Shown here: in pieces, positions 23,648-32,098 of the stretch
Numbering within the stretch: the first letter of the stretch is position 1
How the letters are laid out: every line of letters starts with the position of its first letter
Assembly: GCA_028282925.1 (NCBI GenBank)
Contig: JANQGV010000086.1
Span: 1-32,477, forward strand
Source: Thermodesulfobacteriota bacterium
GTDB taxonomy: Bacteria; Desulfobacterota; WTBG01; CAIYCZ01; CAIRTM01
DNA: 32,477 bases
Direction: 5' to 3'
Made by a program: the position numbers and the translations under genes
Notes under the pieces: model-generated
Databases searched by the model: none
Told to the model about the DNA's origin: nothing
What the model saw: only the letters and a program-made list of their open reading frames with translations

Positions 23648-24802
23648 CTACCTCACCCCCGGCCAGGACTCGCATTCCGGTGGCTGCCAGCCTATCTTAT
23701 TGTCACCATTAAGCTGCGGTGCATCGTAGCCGACTTTCAACGTGCCATCCAGCGTATGCTCGCTGGTTTCACCCAGTCTTGGTGCCGACAGGTACTTTGT
23801 GCCGTCCAGTTGCCAGCTACCGTCTAAACGGTTATCCGCTCCGGCATCCCACGTGCCGTCCACCTTTTTAATGGTTTTGGAAAGGCTGAAAAACGGTTCT
23901 CCTCCCAGAAAGAAATACGGCAACTGCGTCAAATCAGGCTCACCGGCAGGTATTTCGAAAGCAATGTTTAGATCAGCCTCACTCTGAATTCGGCAGTTTT
24001 TCAACCACCGCTCAGGCTGTGCCGAAATGATTTGCCCTACCTGCCAGGAACCGTCAAGCACCAATGTTCCGTCAAGCAGCATTTCCTTTTCATCGCTGCC
24101 CAGGTTCCAGGAGCCATCCAGCGGGTTACAGGCATGCATGGCATTCAGGAAATCGTGATGATTTAAAGCACCGCCACTGTCGATGTCCTTGTCCACGTCA
24201 AGGTCCAGGTCCATGGTGTAAAACCATTTGGCGACACTTCGGGCCGGTTTAAACTCCGCCACAATCATTTGTGCCAGTTTTTTCCAGTCCGAATTCCCGG
24301 CCGATGCAAGATTGGCCTGCACTGCAAATTCAGCCCAGTCAAGGTACGGAATCCCTACCGCGTTCTCAAAATCTTTGAGCTGCACGCTGCCGTCCAGGTT
24401 CCAGGTGCCGTCAAGTGTTTTACCGCCTGAACCAAGCCACACATCATATGAATCGGTGGGTTCAACAATGTCACCCTCGATTCCGGCCAGATCGAAAAAA
24501 TACCGCAATCCACCAGGCCGGCCTCCCTGCTTGTAAAACAGGTATGCCTGTATCACCCGCTGCTTGAAAAAAGATTCCGTTTCAACCGGCCAGTGCCGCA
24601 ACCCCCGTGATGAAGCAAACCGTGCAATAAAATCATCTTCACACATTTCCGGCAGAAACTGGTTGCGCAGCCAGCGTATGTTGTCCCGCGCCACGTCAAG
24701 TGCCGAGGCACCGCCCTTTGCAAGCTGAGCCAGCGCACCTTTCTTCCAGATCTGTGGATACCGGAGGGTGTTTTTAAAATAGTTCCAGAAAGTACCAGCC
24801 AT
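23648..24802 (-). CDS. Phage tail protein I (baseplate wedge, gpI-like)
   Basis: 384 aa starting 4 nt after the gpJ stop. The N-terminal about 200 residues fit the P2 gpI type (LAQLAKGGASALDV, LRNQFLPEMCEDDFIARFASSRGL, then RVIQAYLFYKQGGRPGGLRY). The second half is unusual: an LDG(T/S)W repeat recurs about six times (LDGTWNLDG, LDGSWNLG, LDGSWQVG, VDGTWDAG, LDGSWQLDG, LDGTLKVG), a beta-repeat likely added to the baseplate edge. gpI normally bridges gpJ and the fibres, which agrees with gene order here. Confidence 0.85.
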   Translation of the reverse strand: MAGTFWNYFKNTLRYPQIWKKGALAQLAKGGASALDVARDNIRWLRNQFLPEMCEDDFIARFASSRGLRHWPVETESFFKQRVIQAYLFYKQGGRPGGLRYFFDLAGIEGDIVEPTDSYDVWLGSGGKTLDGTWNLDGSVQLKDFENAVGIPYLDWAEFAVQANLASAGNSDWKKLAQMIVAEFKPARSVAKWFYTMDLDLDVDKDIDSGGALNHHDFLNAMHACNPLDGSWNLGSDEKEMLLDGTLVLDGSWQVGQIISAQPERWLKNCRIQSEADLNIAFEIPAGEPDLTQLPYFFLGGEPFFSLSKTIKKVDGTWDAGADNRLDGSWQLDGTKYLSAPRLGETSEHTLDGTLKVGYDAPQLNGDNKIGWQPPECESWPGVR

Positions 24803-24806
24803 TATA

Positions 24807-25952
24807 TTAAAGCTCCGATGCCCAGGTGGTGGTTAGCGTCAAACTCTCAAGGCGTGCAAGCCCATCATTACTCACTGCAATATCCAATGCCGGGCTGGTC
24901 CAGTTAATACACTTAACGCCCGTAACGGCCATAATGGTTGCCCGCAGCAGATCAAGCGTCAGGTCCTGCCCTATCTGCAGGGCTTCGATGCCGGGTACCG
25001 GACTGGGGTCAAGGAACAGGGCCCGCACACGGTCTTCCGCCTCGGCAATAATTGCCGACGGGTTGCCGTCGGTCAGTTCCAGATCGGCTTCTAGTACCAC
25101 ATCAACCGGGTCCGGCCCGCGCACCAGCACGTCATCGTTAATGGGCCGGTTCTCCTGCACCACCGCATCAACCGCCTCAATCAGTTCTACTGTCGGCTGC
25201 CCTGCCGTACCGCGCACAATAACGTCAACCGTGCCCTGCCCCCTGGGGTGGTTGTCCATGATCTTCACCGCAATCACCCCGTTAATGCCCCGGGCCCAGG
25301 ATTCATAGGCATATTTCGTAGCCCCGTTCACATCCATCCATGCCAGGCGGTAGCGCTCCTGCAAAGAGCCGTCATCTTCCTTGTCCGTGCCTTCGCTCAA
25401 CAGCCACTCAACCCGGTTCTCCACTGCGTCAATGCCCGGTATGGCTGTTGCAATTTCGGTAATCATGCCTGCGGTTACGTTTGCTTCCCTTCCGTACTCT
25501 TCAGCCTCAACGGCAACTCCCACTTCACTGTGTCCATCCGGCAGCACCGCGTCCTCCGTTGTTACAAAGCGGTACAGGCGACCCATACCGTCGGGCCGGG
25601 TTTTAATAATCCGTCCCTTTGCAACAGGCACGTTTCCATCGGTTCCGTTCCGGGTAAAATAGATTATGCCCTTTGCTTTGGTTGCGGTCATGCGCTGCAG
25701 GCCCAGTTGACGGCAATGGATATCAAGCCACGCTCCGGTTGATGTGTCCGGAAATGCCTGTTGCAGTATCGACGCCAGAAAGCTGTACAACTGGTACAGC
25801 CCCCAGGCCCACATCTCTATCAGGCCCCGCACCGGCCCGCGGTTAAGGTTCAGGTTTTGCGGCAGCCACCCTTCCTGCTGCACAGTGCCGATCTTGTCGA
25901 ACAGATCGGTTCTTACCTGCTCAAGTGTTTTTTCAACCGGTATAGTCGACAT
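24807..25952 (-). CDS. Baseplate J family protein
   Basis: 381 aa, matching baseplate wedge gpJ in length and layout: helical N-terminus (LRTDLFDKIG-type opening), WLDIHCRQLGLQRMTATKA, central beta domain (GIIYFTRNGTDGNVPVAKG), SLQERYRLAWMDVNGATKYAYE, and a C-terminal alpha/beta part. gpJ forms the baseplate wedge of contractile tails. It overlaps the upstream gpW-like gene by 20 nt, indicating tight operon structure. No defect is visible. Confidence 0.93.
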   Translation of the reverse strand: MSTIPVEKTLEQVRTDLFDKIGTVQQEGWLPQNLNLNRGPVRGLIEMWAWGLYQLYSFLASILQQAFPDTSTGAWLDIHCRQLGLQRMTATKAKGIIYFTRNGTDGNVPVAKGRIIKTRPDGMGRLYRFVTTEDAVLPDGHSEVGVAVEAEEYGREANVTAGMITEIATAIPGIDAVENRVEWLLSEGTDKEDDGSLQERYRLAWMDVNGATKYAYESWARGINGVIAVKIMDNHPRGQGTVDVIVRGTAGQPTVELIEAVDAVVQENRPINDDVLVRGPDPVDVVLEADLELTDGNPSAIIAEAEDRVRALFLDPSPVPGIEALQIGQDLTLDLLRATIMAVTGVKCINWTSPALDIAVSNDGLARLESLTLTTTWASEL

Positions 25953-26373
25953 CTTGTATCACCATCTCCATTTCCGACGTTATGGTTATAATCAGGTTAA
26001 ACGGGTGCTGCTCATCAATCAGATTAAACTGCACTTCCAGTACCACTCCTTCCACGTCCCACGATTGTATCCCGCAATCAACCGTACCCGGCACAACCCG
26101 GGGGTCCATACCCACGGTGCGCTCCACTTCAACACACAGGGCCATCCGGTTCATATACGTATTTTCATCCTTTACAAACTCGATCACCTTTGAGCCGAAC
26201 TCCTGGTCGTAAAAAAGGCCGCCCAGGGGCGTAAACAGCCGCAGTTTTATATCCTGCAGCACTGTTTGCAGCCCTGTCGACACCACCACCTCACCGTTGG
26301 CGGCCACAGCAGCCTGCATTTCATCAGTCAGTAAAATATCCTGTCCGTATAATTCTTCCAGCATGGCAGTCAT
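25933..26373 (-). CDS. GPW/gp25 family baseplate wedge protein
   Basis: 146 aa. The gp25 signature is visible: STGLQTVLQDIKLRLFTPLGGLFYDQEFGSKV, followed by EVERTVGMDPRV and a strand pair VEGVVLEVQFNLI. Members nucleate or stabilise the sheath at the baseplate of contractile tails and related injection systems. One-base overlap with the upstream spike remnant (TAATG) and 20-nt overlap with gpJ fit the V-W-J order of P2-like phages. Confidence 0.93.
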   Translation of the reverse strand: MTAMLEELYGQDILLTDEMQAAVAANGEVVVSTGLQTVLQDIKLRLFTPLGGLFYDQEFGSKVIEFVKDENTYMNRMALCVEVERTVGMDPRVVPGTVDCGIQSWDVEGVVLEVQFNLIDEQHPFNLIITITSEMEMVIQDVDYTG

Positions 26374-26555
26374 TAATGTACGTGGTTATTGGTATTGCCC
26401 TTGGCGTCGATAACAGTACCGCCGGCCTGGACATTCTTGGTAACGTTTACGTCACCCTCAACATTCAAAACACCCTTTATATTCACAACCGTGTCTCCCA
26501 TATCCTGTCCCGTCAGGTTGAACATAGGGGCCGTCAGGTTCACTAGGGCCAACAA
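26373..26555 (-). CDS. Truncated spike/baseplate V protein (C-terminal tip only)
   Basis: Only about 60 residues from a TTG, or 50 from ATG 26525, are open; a TAA-TAA closes the frame upstream at about 26570-26575. The sequence alternates small and hydrophobic residues (FNLTG, VVNIKGVLNVEGDVNVT, AGGTVIDAKGNTNNHVH), as in the beta-helical tip of gpV-type spikes that end in His-rich metal-binding tails. The N-terminal OB-fold of gpV (about 200 aa in the family) is missing and no ribosome site is present, so this marks a deletion end of the tail operon. Confidence 0.65.
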   Translation of the reverse strand: MLALVNLTAPMFNLTGQDMGDTVVNIKGVLNVEGDVNVTKNVQAGGTVIDAKGNTNNHVH

Positions 26556-26637
26556 GGGGACGTCCGTTTATTATTGATATACATTTCCAGACGGAATGAT
26601 GCGCACCGCGCACCGGTTAAACAACCCGCATGCCCCC

Positions 26638-26666
26638 TTGACACATAACCAATTATTGGTTATATT
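26638..26666 (+). promoter_or_regulatory. Strong promoter with a 19-bp operator palindrome
   Basis: TTGACA (26638-26643), 17-nt spacer, TATATT (26661-26666). The spacer plus the edge of the -10 box forms a perfect palindrome ATAACCAAT-T-ATTGGTTAT (26645-26663). Half of it (GGTTAT) recurs just before the ribosome site. Placed over the promoter, it should be a repressor operator. Confidence 0.85.
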
Positions 26667-26710
26667 TATATCATATTCTTTGTTTCATAATTTTGGTTAT
26701 GGAGGCGACT

Positions 26711-27820
26711 ATGGACAATCCTTTTACCTATTCAAAAATAGTCACCGGCGATGCTTTCTGCAACCGCACAAATGAAATAAAAGAACTGTCGGGTTTTATA
26801 AACAGTTCGCAAAACGTTCTGGTATATTCGCACCGCCGCCTTGGAAAAACCTGCCTTTTGCACAGGGTTCTTTCACAACTGGGCCGCAAATGCTCAGGCA
26901 TGTATGTAGACCTCTACGGCACCACAACGGAACAGGATTTCATCGATGCTGTTTTTAAAAGCTATACCCAAATCGAACCCAAAATCGACAAAATAATAAA
27001 ATTCCTCAATAAAACGATGAAGTCCGCCCGGATTGATCTCTCATATAATCCAGGAAGCGATTCCTATTCTCTTAAGCCCCTGTTCGACCACAAAGAAAAC
27101 GATCTGGTGCTGCATGAACTGTTTGAAACCCTGAAACTCTATTCCGAAAGCAAAAAACTGGTTGTGGTGTTTGACGAATTTCAGGAAATTGAAAACTATT
27201 CAGATGGAACTTTTGAAAAAAAACTGCGCAAGGAACTGCAGTGGCACAACAATATATCCTACATTTTCTCAGGTTCAAAGCGTCACGTGCTCCAGCAAAT
27301 GTTCACTTCCGGCAAACGTGCATTTTACAAGCAGGCCCAGAGTTTCCCCATTGAGAAAATAGACACCGTCCATTACCTTACCTGGGCAGGCAAGCTTTTT
27401 AAAAAAGCCGGATTTAACGTTCCGGAAACTGTTTTACAGGAAGTTATTCAGCTATGTGAAAACCACCCCATGTATGTACAGAAATTCTTGCATCATTTGT
27501 GGGAGTTCATGCAGGTAAAGGGTGCCGTCAAATTAGAAAATCTGCCGGAGATCACTGATACAATAATACGACTTCAGGAAGACGAATATGTATTGCTATG
27601 GGGCAGTTTGACCGCCAACCAGAAAAAAACCGTTAAGCTGATCATCAACACCGGCGGCAAAGATATGTTTTCGGCAAAAAACCTGGCACAGGTCGGCTTG
27701 AAGACAACATCACAGATAAACTACTCTATCAAGGTGTTAAAAGACCTGGATATAGTTTTCAAAAACCATACTTGGCATCTTGAAGATGTCATGTTTAAAA
27801 AATGGATTTCAACCCTTTAA
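26711..27820 (+). CDS. AAA-type ATPase (archaeal-ATPase/MoxR-unrelated STAND-like) with C-terminal winged helix
   Basis: Start at ATG 26711 (GGAGG 5 nt upstream), 369 aa. Walker A is a family variant SHRRLGKT (40-47, Lys46); Walker B is LVVVFDEFQE (Asp155/Glu156); a sensor segment SYIFSGSKRH follows. The C-terminal about 80 residues (LTANQKKTVKLI... TTSQINYSIKVLKDLDIV) are a winged-helix domain. This is the PF01637-type ATPase group seen in archaea and many anaerobic bacteria, often on mobile or defence-linked DNA, with unclear role. It is transcribed opposite to the phage block and abuts its truncated end. A promoter with an operator-like palindrome lies directly upstream, suggesting tight control, possibly self-control through the winged helix. 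Confidence 0.85.
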   Translation: MDNPFTYSKIVTGDAFCNRTNEIKELSGFINSSQNVLVYSHRRLGKTCLLHRVLSQLGRKCSGMYVDLYGTTTEQDFIDAVFKSYTQIEPKIDKIIKFLNKTMKSARIDLSYNPGSDSYSLKPLFDHKENDLVLHELFETLKLYSESKKLVVVFDEFQEIENYSDGTFEKKLRKELQWHNNISYIFSGSKRHVLQQMFTSGKRAFYKQAQSFPIEKIDTVHYLTWAGKLFKKAGFNVPETVLQEVIQLCENHPMYVQKFLHHLWEFMQVKGAVKLENLPEITDTIIRLQEDEYVLLWGSLTANQKKTVKLIINTGGKDMFSAKNLAQVGLKTTSQINYSIKVLKDLDIVFKNHTWHLEDVMFKKWISTL

Positions 27821-27905
27821 ACTCCTATGGTGGGTCACTAAAATAAGATATGTAATTACCCTGGCACATTGTCACTCTCGAGAACCCATACGATTTTCCA
27901 AACGC

Positions 27906-27943
27906 AAAAGAAGCGCGACCTTTTGCAAAGCCGCGCTTCTTTT
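27906..27943. terminator. Bidirectional terminator between the ATPase gene and the tRNA
   Basis: A perfect 12-bp stem AAAAGAAGCGCG / CGCGCTTCTTTT encloses a 14-nt loop. A/T-rich arms give a U-run in both directions. Confidence 0.85.
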
Positions 27944-27955
27944 AGTATATATAGA

Positions 27956-28032
27956 TGGTCGGGAAGGCGGGATTTGAACCCGCGACTTCATGCTCCCGAA
28001 GCATGCGCGCTACCAAGCTGCGCTACTCCCCG
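27956..28032 (-). tRNA. tRNA-Pro (anticodon CGG)
   Basis: A 77-nt cloverleaf including an encoded 3' CCA. Acceptor CGGGGAG pairs with CTTCCCG (one G-T), D stem GCGC/GCGC, anticodon stem CATGC/GCATG with loop TTCGGGA (anticodon CGG, reading CCG), T stem GCGGG/CCCGC with loop TTCAAAT. It follows the secreted-protein gene by 18 nt. No partial copy of its 3' end was found elsewhere in the window. Confidence 0.97.
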
Positions 28033-28050
28033 ATCCGTTTTTCTGTCGGA

Positions 28051-28479
28051 CTATTCCTCGATAACTCTAAACCCAAAAAACGTCAGGGCGTGTGTGCTGC
28101 GGTACTCAACCGACAGAATGCCTACCCCGACGATAAAAGGATCGAAGGTGTTGCCGATGAACAGAAACAGCGTATCGCCCGATATCTGCCCTATGTTTGC
28201 GTCAAGGGCCCAGTACGATGCCGCAAAAAAGTTGGTTATCGTAAAGTAAAAACCTATTCCGGTAATCGTACTGAGAGTGGTTGAAAAATTCGACATTACC
28301 AGCCCGCCTCTGTCCTCAAACTCCATATTAACACCGAGAATATCCAGCGTCGACAGAATGTAGCAACTGTACGTATTGCCGTTTACCACTGCCGTTTCAA
28401 TCGGGGCCGCTTCAGCCGCCCCGGAAATTACCAGCAATGCGATACCACTTACCAGTAGAACCTTCAGTTTATTACGCAT
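28051..28479 (-). CDS. Small secreted protein, function unknown
   Basis: Start chosen at ATG 28479 (GAGGAATG just upstream), giving 142 aa with a Sec signal peptide (MRNKLKVLLVSGIALLVISG, cleavage about AEA-AP). The mature part is mostly beta with many aromatic residues and a few charges (TLSTITGIGFYFTITNFFAAS), compatible with a periplasmic or surface beta-sandwich. One Cys. Family not recognised. The tRNA-Pro lies directly downstream on the same strand and may be cotranscribed. Confidence 0.72.
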   Translation of the reverse strand: MRNKLKVLLVSGIALLVISGAAEAAPIETAVVNGNTYSCYILSTLDILGVNMEFEDRGGLVMSNFSTTLSTITGIGFYFTITNFFAASYWALDANIGQISGDTLFLFIGNTFDPFIVGVGILSVEYRSTHALTFFGFRVIEE

Positions 28480-28583
28480 ATCATTCCTCGAAAATGTGCT
28501 ACAGCGTAATCCGATAATTTTACACCTAATCGGCAAATCAATAAAGCTTTTTTTGCGCGATCCGAAAAAATTTCTGTGCAGTG

Positions 28584-28898
28584 CTATTTCGGCGGTTGCG
28601 GCTCCGGCTGTGCGCCCGCCTGCTGTTCGGCCATTTTATACTGCTCCATCATGGTCTTCAAATCGGCCGATAACGCCTGGGCTTCATCCATCAACTCGTC
28701 CCGCGACAGACCGGTCTTCTTCACCAGCAGGTTCACAAGCGCTCCCTGCATCACGGAGTTCGTATTGATGGCCTCGTAGCACTGGGCCAGTTTTGCTTCG
28801 AAATCGCTTTTCAGATAATTAATCGACAAAATCTGGCCTACCACGATGATAAACACCAGGATAATCACCAGACGCGGCCGATACCCTTCATTGTCCAT
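28584..28898 (-). CDS. Single-pass membrane protein, function unknown
   Basis: 104 aa. After PRL comes one membrane segment (VIILVFIIVVGQILSI, about 10-27), then a helical, probably coiled, acidic extracytoplasmic or cytoplasmic domain (LVKKTGLSRDELMDEAQALS) and a Pro/Gln-rich tail ending PQPPK. An AAGAGGTAG ribosome site precedes the ATG. Family not recognised. It lies 64 nt downstream of the sugar-nucleotide gene, so it may be the last gene of that operon. Confidence 0.72.
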   Translation of the reverse strand: MDNEGYRPRLVIILVFIIVVGQILSINYLKSDFEAKLAQCYEAINTNSVMQGALVNLLVKKTGLSRDELMDEAQALSADLKTMMEQYKMAEQQAGAQPEPQPPK

Positions 28899-28962
28899 AA
28901 AACTACCTCTTACCTTTTGCTCTTCACATCATCCCCGGGTCCACATACCCCCGGAATAGTAA

Positions 28963-29898
28963 TTACAGATTCAGCTTTTTCTTAAAATACGCCATGGTGG
29001 ACTTCAGGCCCTCTTCCAGCGGCACCCGGGGCTCCCACCCCAGAAGCCTCAATGCCTTGGCAATATCGGGCTGGCGCACCTTGGGGTCGTCCTGGGGCAG
29101 CGGCCGGGGTTCCACATTCAGCTCCACCCCGGCAAGCTCCGATACTTTTTGCGCAAAGTCTTTGATGGTCATCTCGTGCGGGTTGCCGATGTTGACCGGC
29201 TCGGGCTCATCGGAATTCAGCAGCCGGTAAATACCCTCTATCAGGTCGTCCACAAAACAGAAGCTGCGCGTCTGTGATCCATCGCCGAAGATGGTCAGAG
29301 GTTCGCCTTTCAGTGCCTGGGAGAAAAACGCCGGCACCACCCGGCCGTCGTCCAGCCGCATGCGAGGCCCATAGGTGTTGAATATACGCACAATGCGGGT
29401 CTCCACCCCGTGATAGCGGTGGTAGGCCATCACCAGGGCTTCGGCAAACCGCTTGGCCTCGTCGTACACCCCGCGCGGCCCGATGGGGCTCACGTTGCCG
29501 AAGTACTCTTCGGGCTGGGGATGAATCAGCGGATCGCCGTACACTTCCGAGGTCGATGCCAGCAGGAACCGCGCCCCCTTGGCCTTTGCCAGACCCAGGG
29601 CCTTGTGGGTCCCAAGCGAACCCACCTTCAGTGTCTGGATCGGCAGCTCCAGGTAGTCAATGGGGCTGGCCGGCGATGCGAAATGCAGGATGTTGTCCAG
29701 TTCTCCTTCAACGTAAATGTATTCGGTAACGTCATGGTTGATGTATCTAAACCGTTCATGACCGATCAAATGGGCGATATTGTCCATGTTGCCGGTTATG
29801 AGATTGTCCATGCAGATTACTTCATGACCTTCTTTTAAAAACCGGTCACACAGATTACTCCCCAAAAACCCGGCACCCCCGGTAATAAGTGTACGCAT
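28963..29898 (-). CDS. UDP-glucuronate decarboxylase (UDP-xylose synthase)
   Basis: 311 aa SDR-family enzyme that oxidises and decarboxylates UDP-glucuronate to UDP-xylose with NAD. Rossmann motif GGAGFLGSN (7-15), active-site segment STSEVYG (115-121) and YxxxK at Tyr145/Lys149. [11 protein letters not shown] (72-82) is diagnostic for UXS within the extended SDR family. AAGGGG precedes the ATG, 13 nt after the rmlD stop, so the two are in one operon. The product feeds surface glycan synthesis. Confidence 0.93.
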   Translation of the reverse strand: MRTLITGGAGFLGSNLCDRFLKEGHEVICMDNLITGNMDNIAHLIGHERFRYINHDVTEYIYVEGELDNILHFASPASPIDYLELPIQTLKVGSLGTHKALGLAKAKGARFLLASTSEVYGDPLIHPQPEEYFGNVSPIGPRGVYDEAKRFAEALVMAYHRYHGVETRIVRIFNTYGPRMRLDDGRVVPAFFSQALKGEPLTIFGDGSQTRSFCFVDDLIEGIYRLLNSDEPEPVNIGNPHEMTIKDFAQKVSELAGVELNVEPRPLPQDDPKVRQPDIAKALRLLGWEPRVPLEEGLKSTMAYFKKKLNL

Positions 29899-29911
29899 TA
29901 TGCTATCCCCT

Positions 29912-30769
29912 TCATATGCTTTGTCTCAGCTTTCCCCTGTCGTGCAAATACTCTTTCAGGGTCTCCTCCCAGTGCCGGGGCTGAAATCCTGTTGCAGCTT
30001 TTAATTTGTCACAATTCAACACCGAGTACTGCGGCCGTTGTGCCGGGCTCCCGAAATCTGCAGCGCTTATCGGATCGACCCTGGTCGCTGCCCCGCTCAA
30101 CTCCATTATTTTTTTCGCAAAATCACACCAGGAGCATTCCCCGCTGTTAGACATATGAAAAACACCCTCAGCGCCGGTATGTATCAACACTTTTACGGCC
30201 CGCGCAAGGTCAACGGTATAGGTGGGGCATCCCCGCTGGTCGTCTACAACCTTCAGCACATCTCTTTCATCGGACAAACGGAGCATTGTCTCAACAAAAT
30301 TATTGCCGTTTTTGCCGAAAAGCCAGGAAGTTCTTACAATTACATACTTTTTCGACGCCTTGAAAATCTCCTGTTCCCCTGCATATTTAGACCGGGCATA
30401 GGCCGACAGGGGGTTTGCAGCGTCGTTTTCAACATAGGGCGTGCCTTTCGTGCCGTCAAATATAAAGTCGGTGCTGATGTGATACAACGTCACACCCTGC
30501 TCATTACAGGCCTGCACCAGGTTGGCAACCCCGCCCCCGTTTACCTGCAGGGCGCGCTCCTCCTCGGTTTCACACTGGTCCACGGCCGTAAAAGCGGCGC
30601 AGTTTACCAGGATCTCGGGCCCAATCTCCCGCACTTCGGCAAGCACTTTTTCGCGGTCGCAAATATCCAGCTCCGGGTGTTCGCGGGCAATCACCTCATG
30701 GTCGCTTCGCAATTCTTCAATTATGTCCTTGGCCAGCATACCGCAGGCGCCGGTCACCAGTATCTTCAT
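29912..30769 (-). CDS. rmlD: dTDP-4-dehydrorhamnose reductase
   Basis: 285 aa, usual length. Rossmann motif GACGMLA (7-13), [12 protein letters not shown] (56-67), STDFIFDG (99-106) and YARSK with Tyr124/Lys128. The enzyme makes dTDP-L-rhamnose, the last step of the four-step Rml pathway. rmlB lies upstream on the same strand but 300 nt away, separated by repeat-rich DNA. rmlA and rmlC are not in the window. The ribosome site is weak (CTGAGAT). Confidence 0.94.
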   Translation of the reverse strand: MKILVTGACGMLAKDIIEELRSDHEVIAREHPELDICDREKVLAEVREIGPEILVNCAAFTAVDQCETEEERALQVNGGGVANLVQACNEQGVTLYHISTDFIFDGTKGTPYVENDAANPLSAYARSKYAGEQEIFKASKKYVIVRTSWLFGKNGNNFVETMLRLSDERDVLKVVDDQRGCPTYTVDLARAVKVLIHTGAEGVFHMSNSGECSWCDFAKKIMELSGAATRVDPISAADFGSPAQRPQYSVLNCDKLKAATGFQPRHWEETLKEYLHDRGKLRQSI

Positions 30770-31069
30770 ATCTCAGTTTTTCTACTTAGGAGCTTACTGA
30801 ACAATTCACCACCCGCTACGCTCGAGTCACTGAGTTCACAGAGGAGTGCATTTTTTCCTTTGTCGGGAGACGACGACAAAGGAAAAGGGTGCTCATTTTC
30901 ATCATATCCTGTCATGCATACTTCCTGCCCGCAGGGCTTGAGGTTTTTTGACGGAAGGCCGCTTGCGCTGAGCTTGCCGAATGTGTCTCCCCTTCCGTCA
31001 AAAGAGATTTTTTCTCTCCGTGCCCTCTGTGTCTCTGTGGTGAAACATGCTTGCACAACCAATACAGCT
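30770..31069. other. Repeat-rich intergenic insertion between rmlB and rmlD
   Basis: No gene. Contains one exact copy of a 22-bp repeat (30805-30826), a perfect 13-bp hairpin (30853-30865 with 30874-30886), a second perfect 13-bp inverted repeat with a 32-nt loop (30946-30958 with 30991-31003), and the CTCTGTGTCTCTGTGG-type repeat (31024-31042). It probably split an originally compact rmlBD unit. Confidence 0.7.
30805..30826. repeat. 22-bp dispersed repeat, copy 2
   Basis: TTCACCACCCGCTACGCTCGAG is identical to 32359-32380 and similar to the complement of 23619-23640. Confidence 0.75.
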
Positions 31070-32098
31070 CTACCCCACCCGGTCGCCATACCAGCGCTGG
31101 TAAAACTGCACATACTCACCGGTCTTGATCCGCTTCCAACAGTCTTCGTTCTTCACGTACCACTCCACGGTTTCCTTCATGCCGGCTGCAAAATCATACT
31201 GCCGCGTCCACTGCAATTCGCGCTCAATTTTTGAACTGTCAATGGCATAGCGCCGGTCGTGCCCGGGCCGGTCCTTCACCCGCTTGATCAGCGATTCGGG
31301 TTTGCCCAGAGCCTCCAGAATGGTGTAGGTGATTTCCTTGTTGGTCTTTTCACAATTCCCCCCGATGTTGTACACCTGGCCGGCCTTGCCGTGGTGCAGC
31401 ACCTTGTCGATTGCAGCGCAATGGTCGGTCACAAAAATCCAGTCGCGCACGTTCAGCCCGTCGCCGTACAGCGGCAACTGCTGGTCGGCAAGGGCGTTGG
31501 TGATAAAAAGCGGGATCAGTTTTTCCGGGAACTGGTACGGCCCGTAGTTATTCGAACAGCGCGTAATCAGGGTTTGCATCCCGTAGGTTTCGTAGTAAGC
31601 CCGCACAAAAAGATCTGCGCTGGTCTTGCTGGCCGAGTAGGGGCTGTTGGGCGCAAGGGGTGTTGTTTCGCTGAACAGGCCCGTGGGCCCCAGCGACCCG
31701 TACACCTCGTCGGTTGATATCTGCACATAGCGGCTTACCTTGTGCTTCAGCGCCGCATCCAGCAGCACCTGGGTACCCAGCACGTTCGTATCCACGAATA
31801 TTTTTGAACTGTCGATACTGCGGTCAACATGGGATTCAGCCGCAAAGTTCACAATGGCATCAACACCGGTTTTTAATAGAGAGTCCACCAGTTCGGCGTC
31901 GGCAATGTCGCCCCGGATAAACTCGTAGCGATCTTTAGAGTCCCCCACCTGCTCAACAATGTCTTTCAGATTTTCCAGGTTCCCGGCATACGTAAGCGCG
32001 TCCAGGTTGATAATACTGTAGTCCTTATACGTGTTGAACATCAGCCGCACAAAATTCGAACCGATAAAACCGGCACCCCCAGTAATAAGTATTCTCAT
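31070..32098 (-). CDS. rmlB: dTDP-glucose 4,6-dehydratase
   Basis: 342 aa. Rossmann motif GGAGFIGSNF (7-16), active-site STDEVYG (128-134) with the Thr-Asp-Glu catalytic set at 129-131, and YSASK with Tyr154/Lys158. Converts dTDP-glucose to dTDP-4-keto-6-deoxyglucose, a branch point for rhamnose and other deoxysugars. Full length with all key residues. AGGGTGA is a modest ribosome site. It is the first gene of the minus-strand sugar cluster here. Confidence 0.96.
   Translation of the reverse strand: MRILITGGAGFIGSNFVRLMFNTYKDYSIINLDALTYAGNLENLKDIVEQVGDSKDRYEFIRGDIADAELVDSLLKTGVDAIVNFAAESHVDRSIDSSKIFVDTNVLGTQVLLDAALKHKVSRYVQISTDEVYGSLGPTGLFSETTPLAPNSPYSASKTSADLFVRAYYETYGMQTLITRCSNNYGPYQFPEKLIPLFITNALADQQLPLYGDGLNVRDWIFVTDHCAAIDKVLHHGKAGQVYNIGGNCEKTNKEITYTILEALGKPESLIKRVKDRPGHDRRYAIDSSKIERELQWTRQYDFAAGMKETVEWYVKNEDCWKRIKTGEYVQFYQRWYGDRVG

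Noticed and set aside
13853-26560. Complete prophage or complete extracellular injection system
   Set aside because: No sheath, tube, tape measure, capsid, terminase, integrase, lysis or AAA+ remodelling gene typical of injection systems is present; only baseplate, fibres and one chaperone.
30038-31234. Long plus-strand ORF (398 codons) opposite rmlD
   Set aside because: Antisense shadow of rmlD, the intergenic repeats and the end of rmlB, whose motifs are all on the minus strand.
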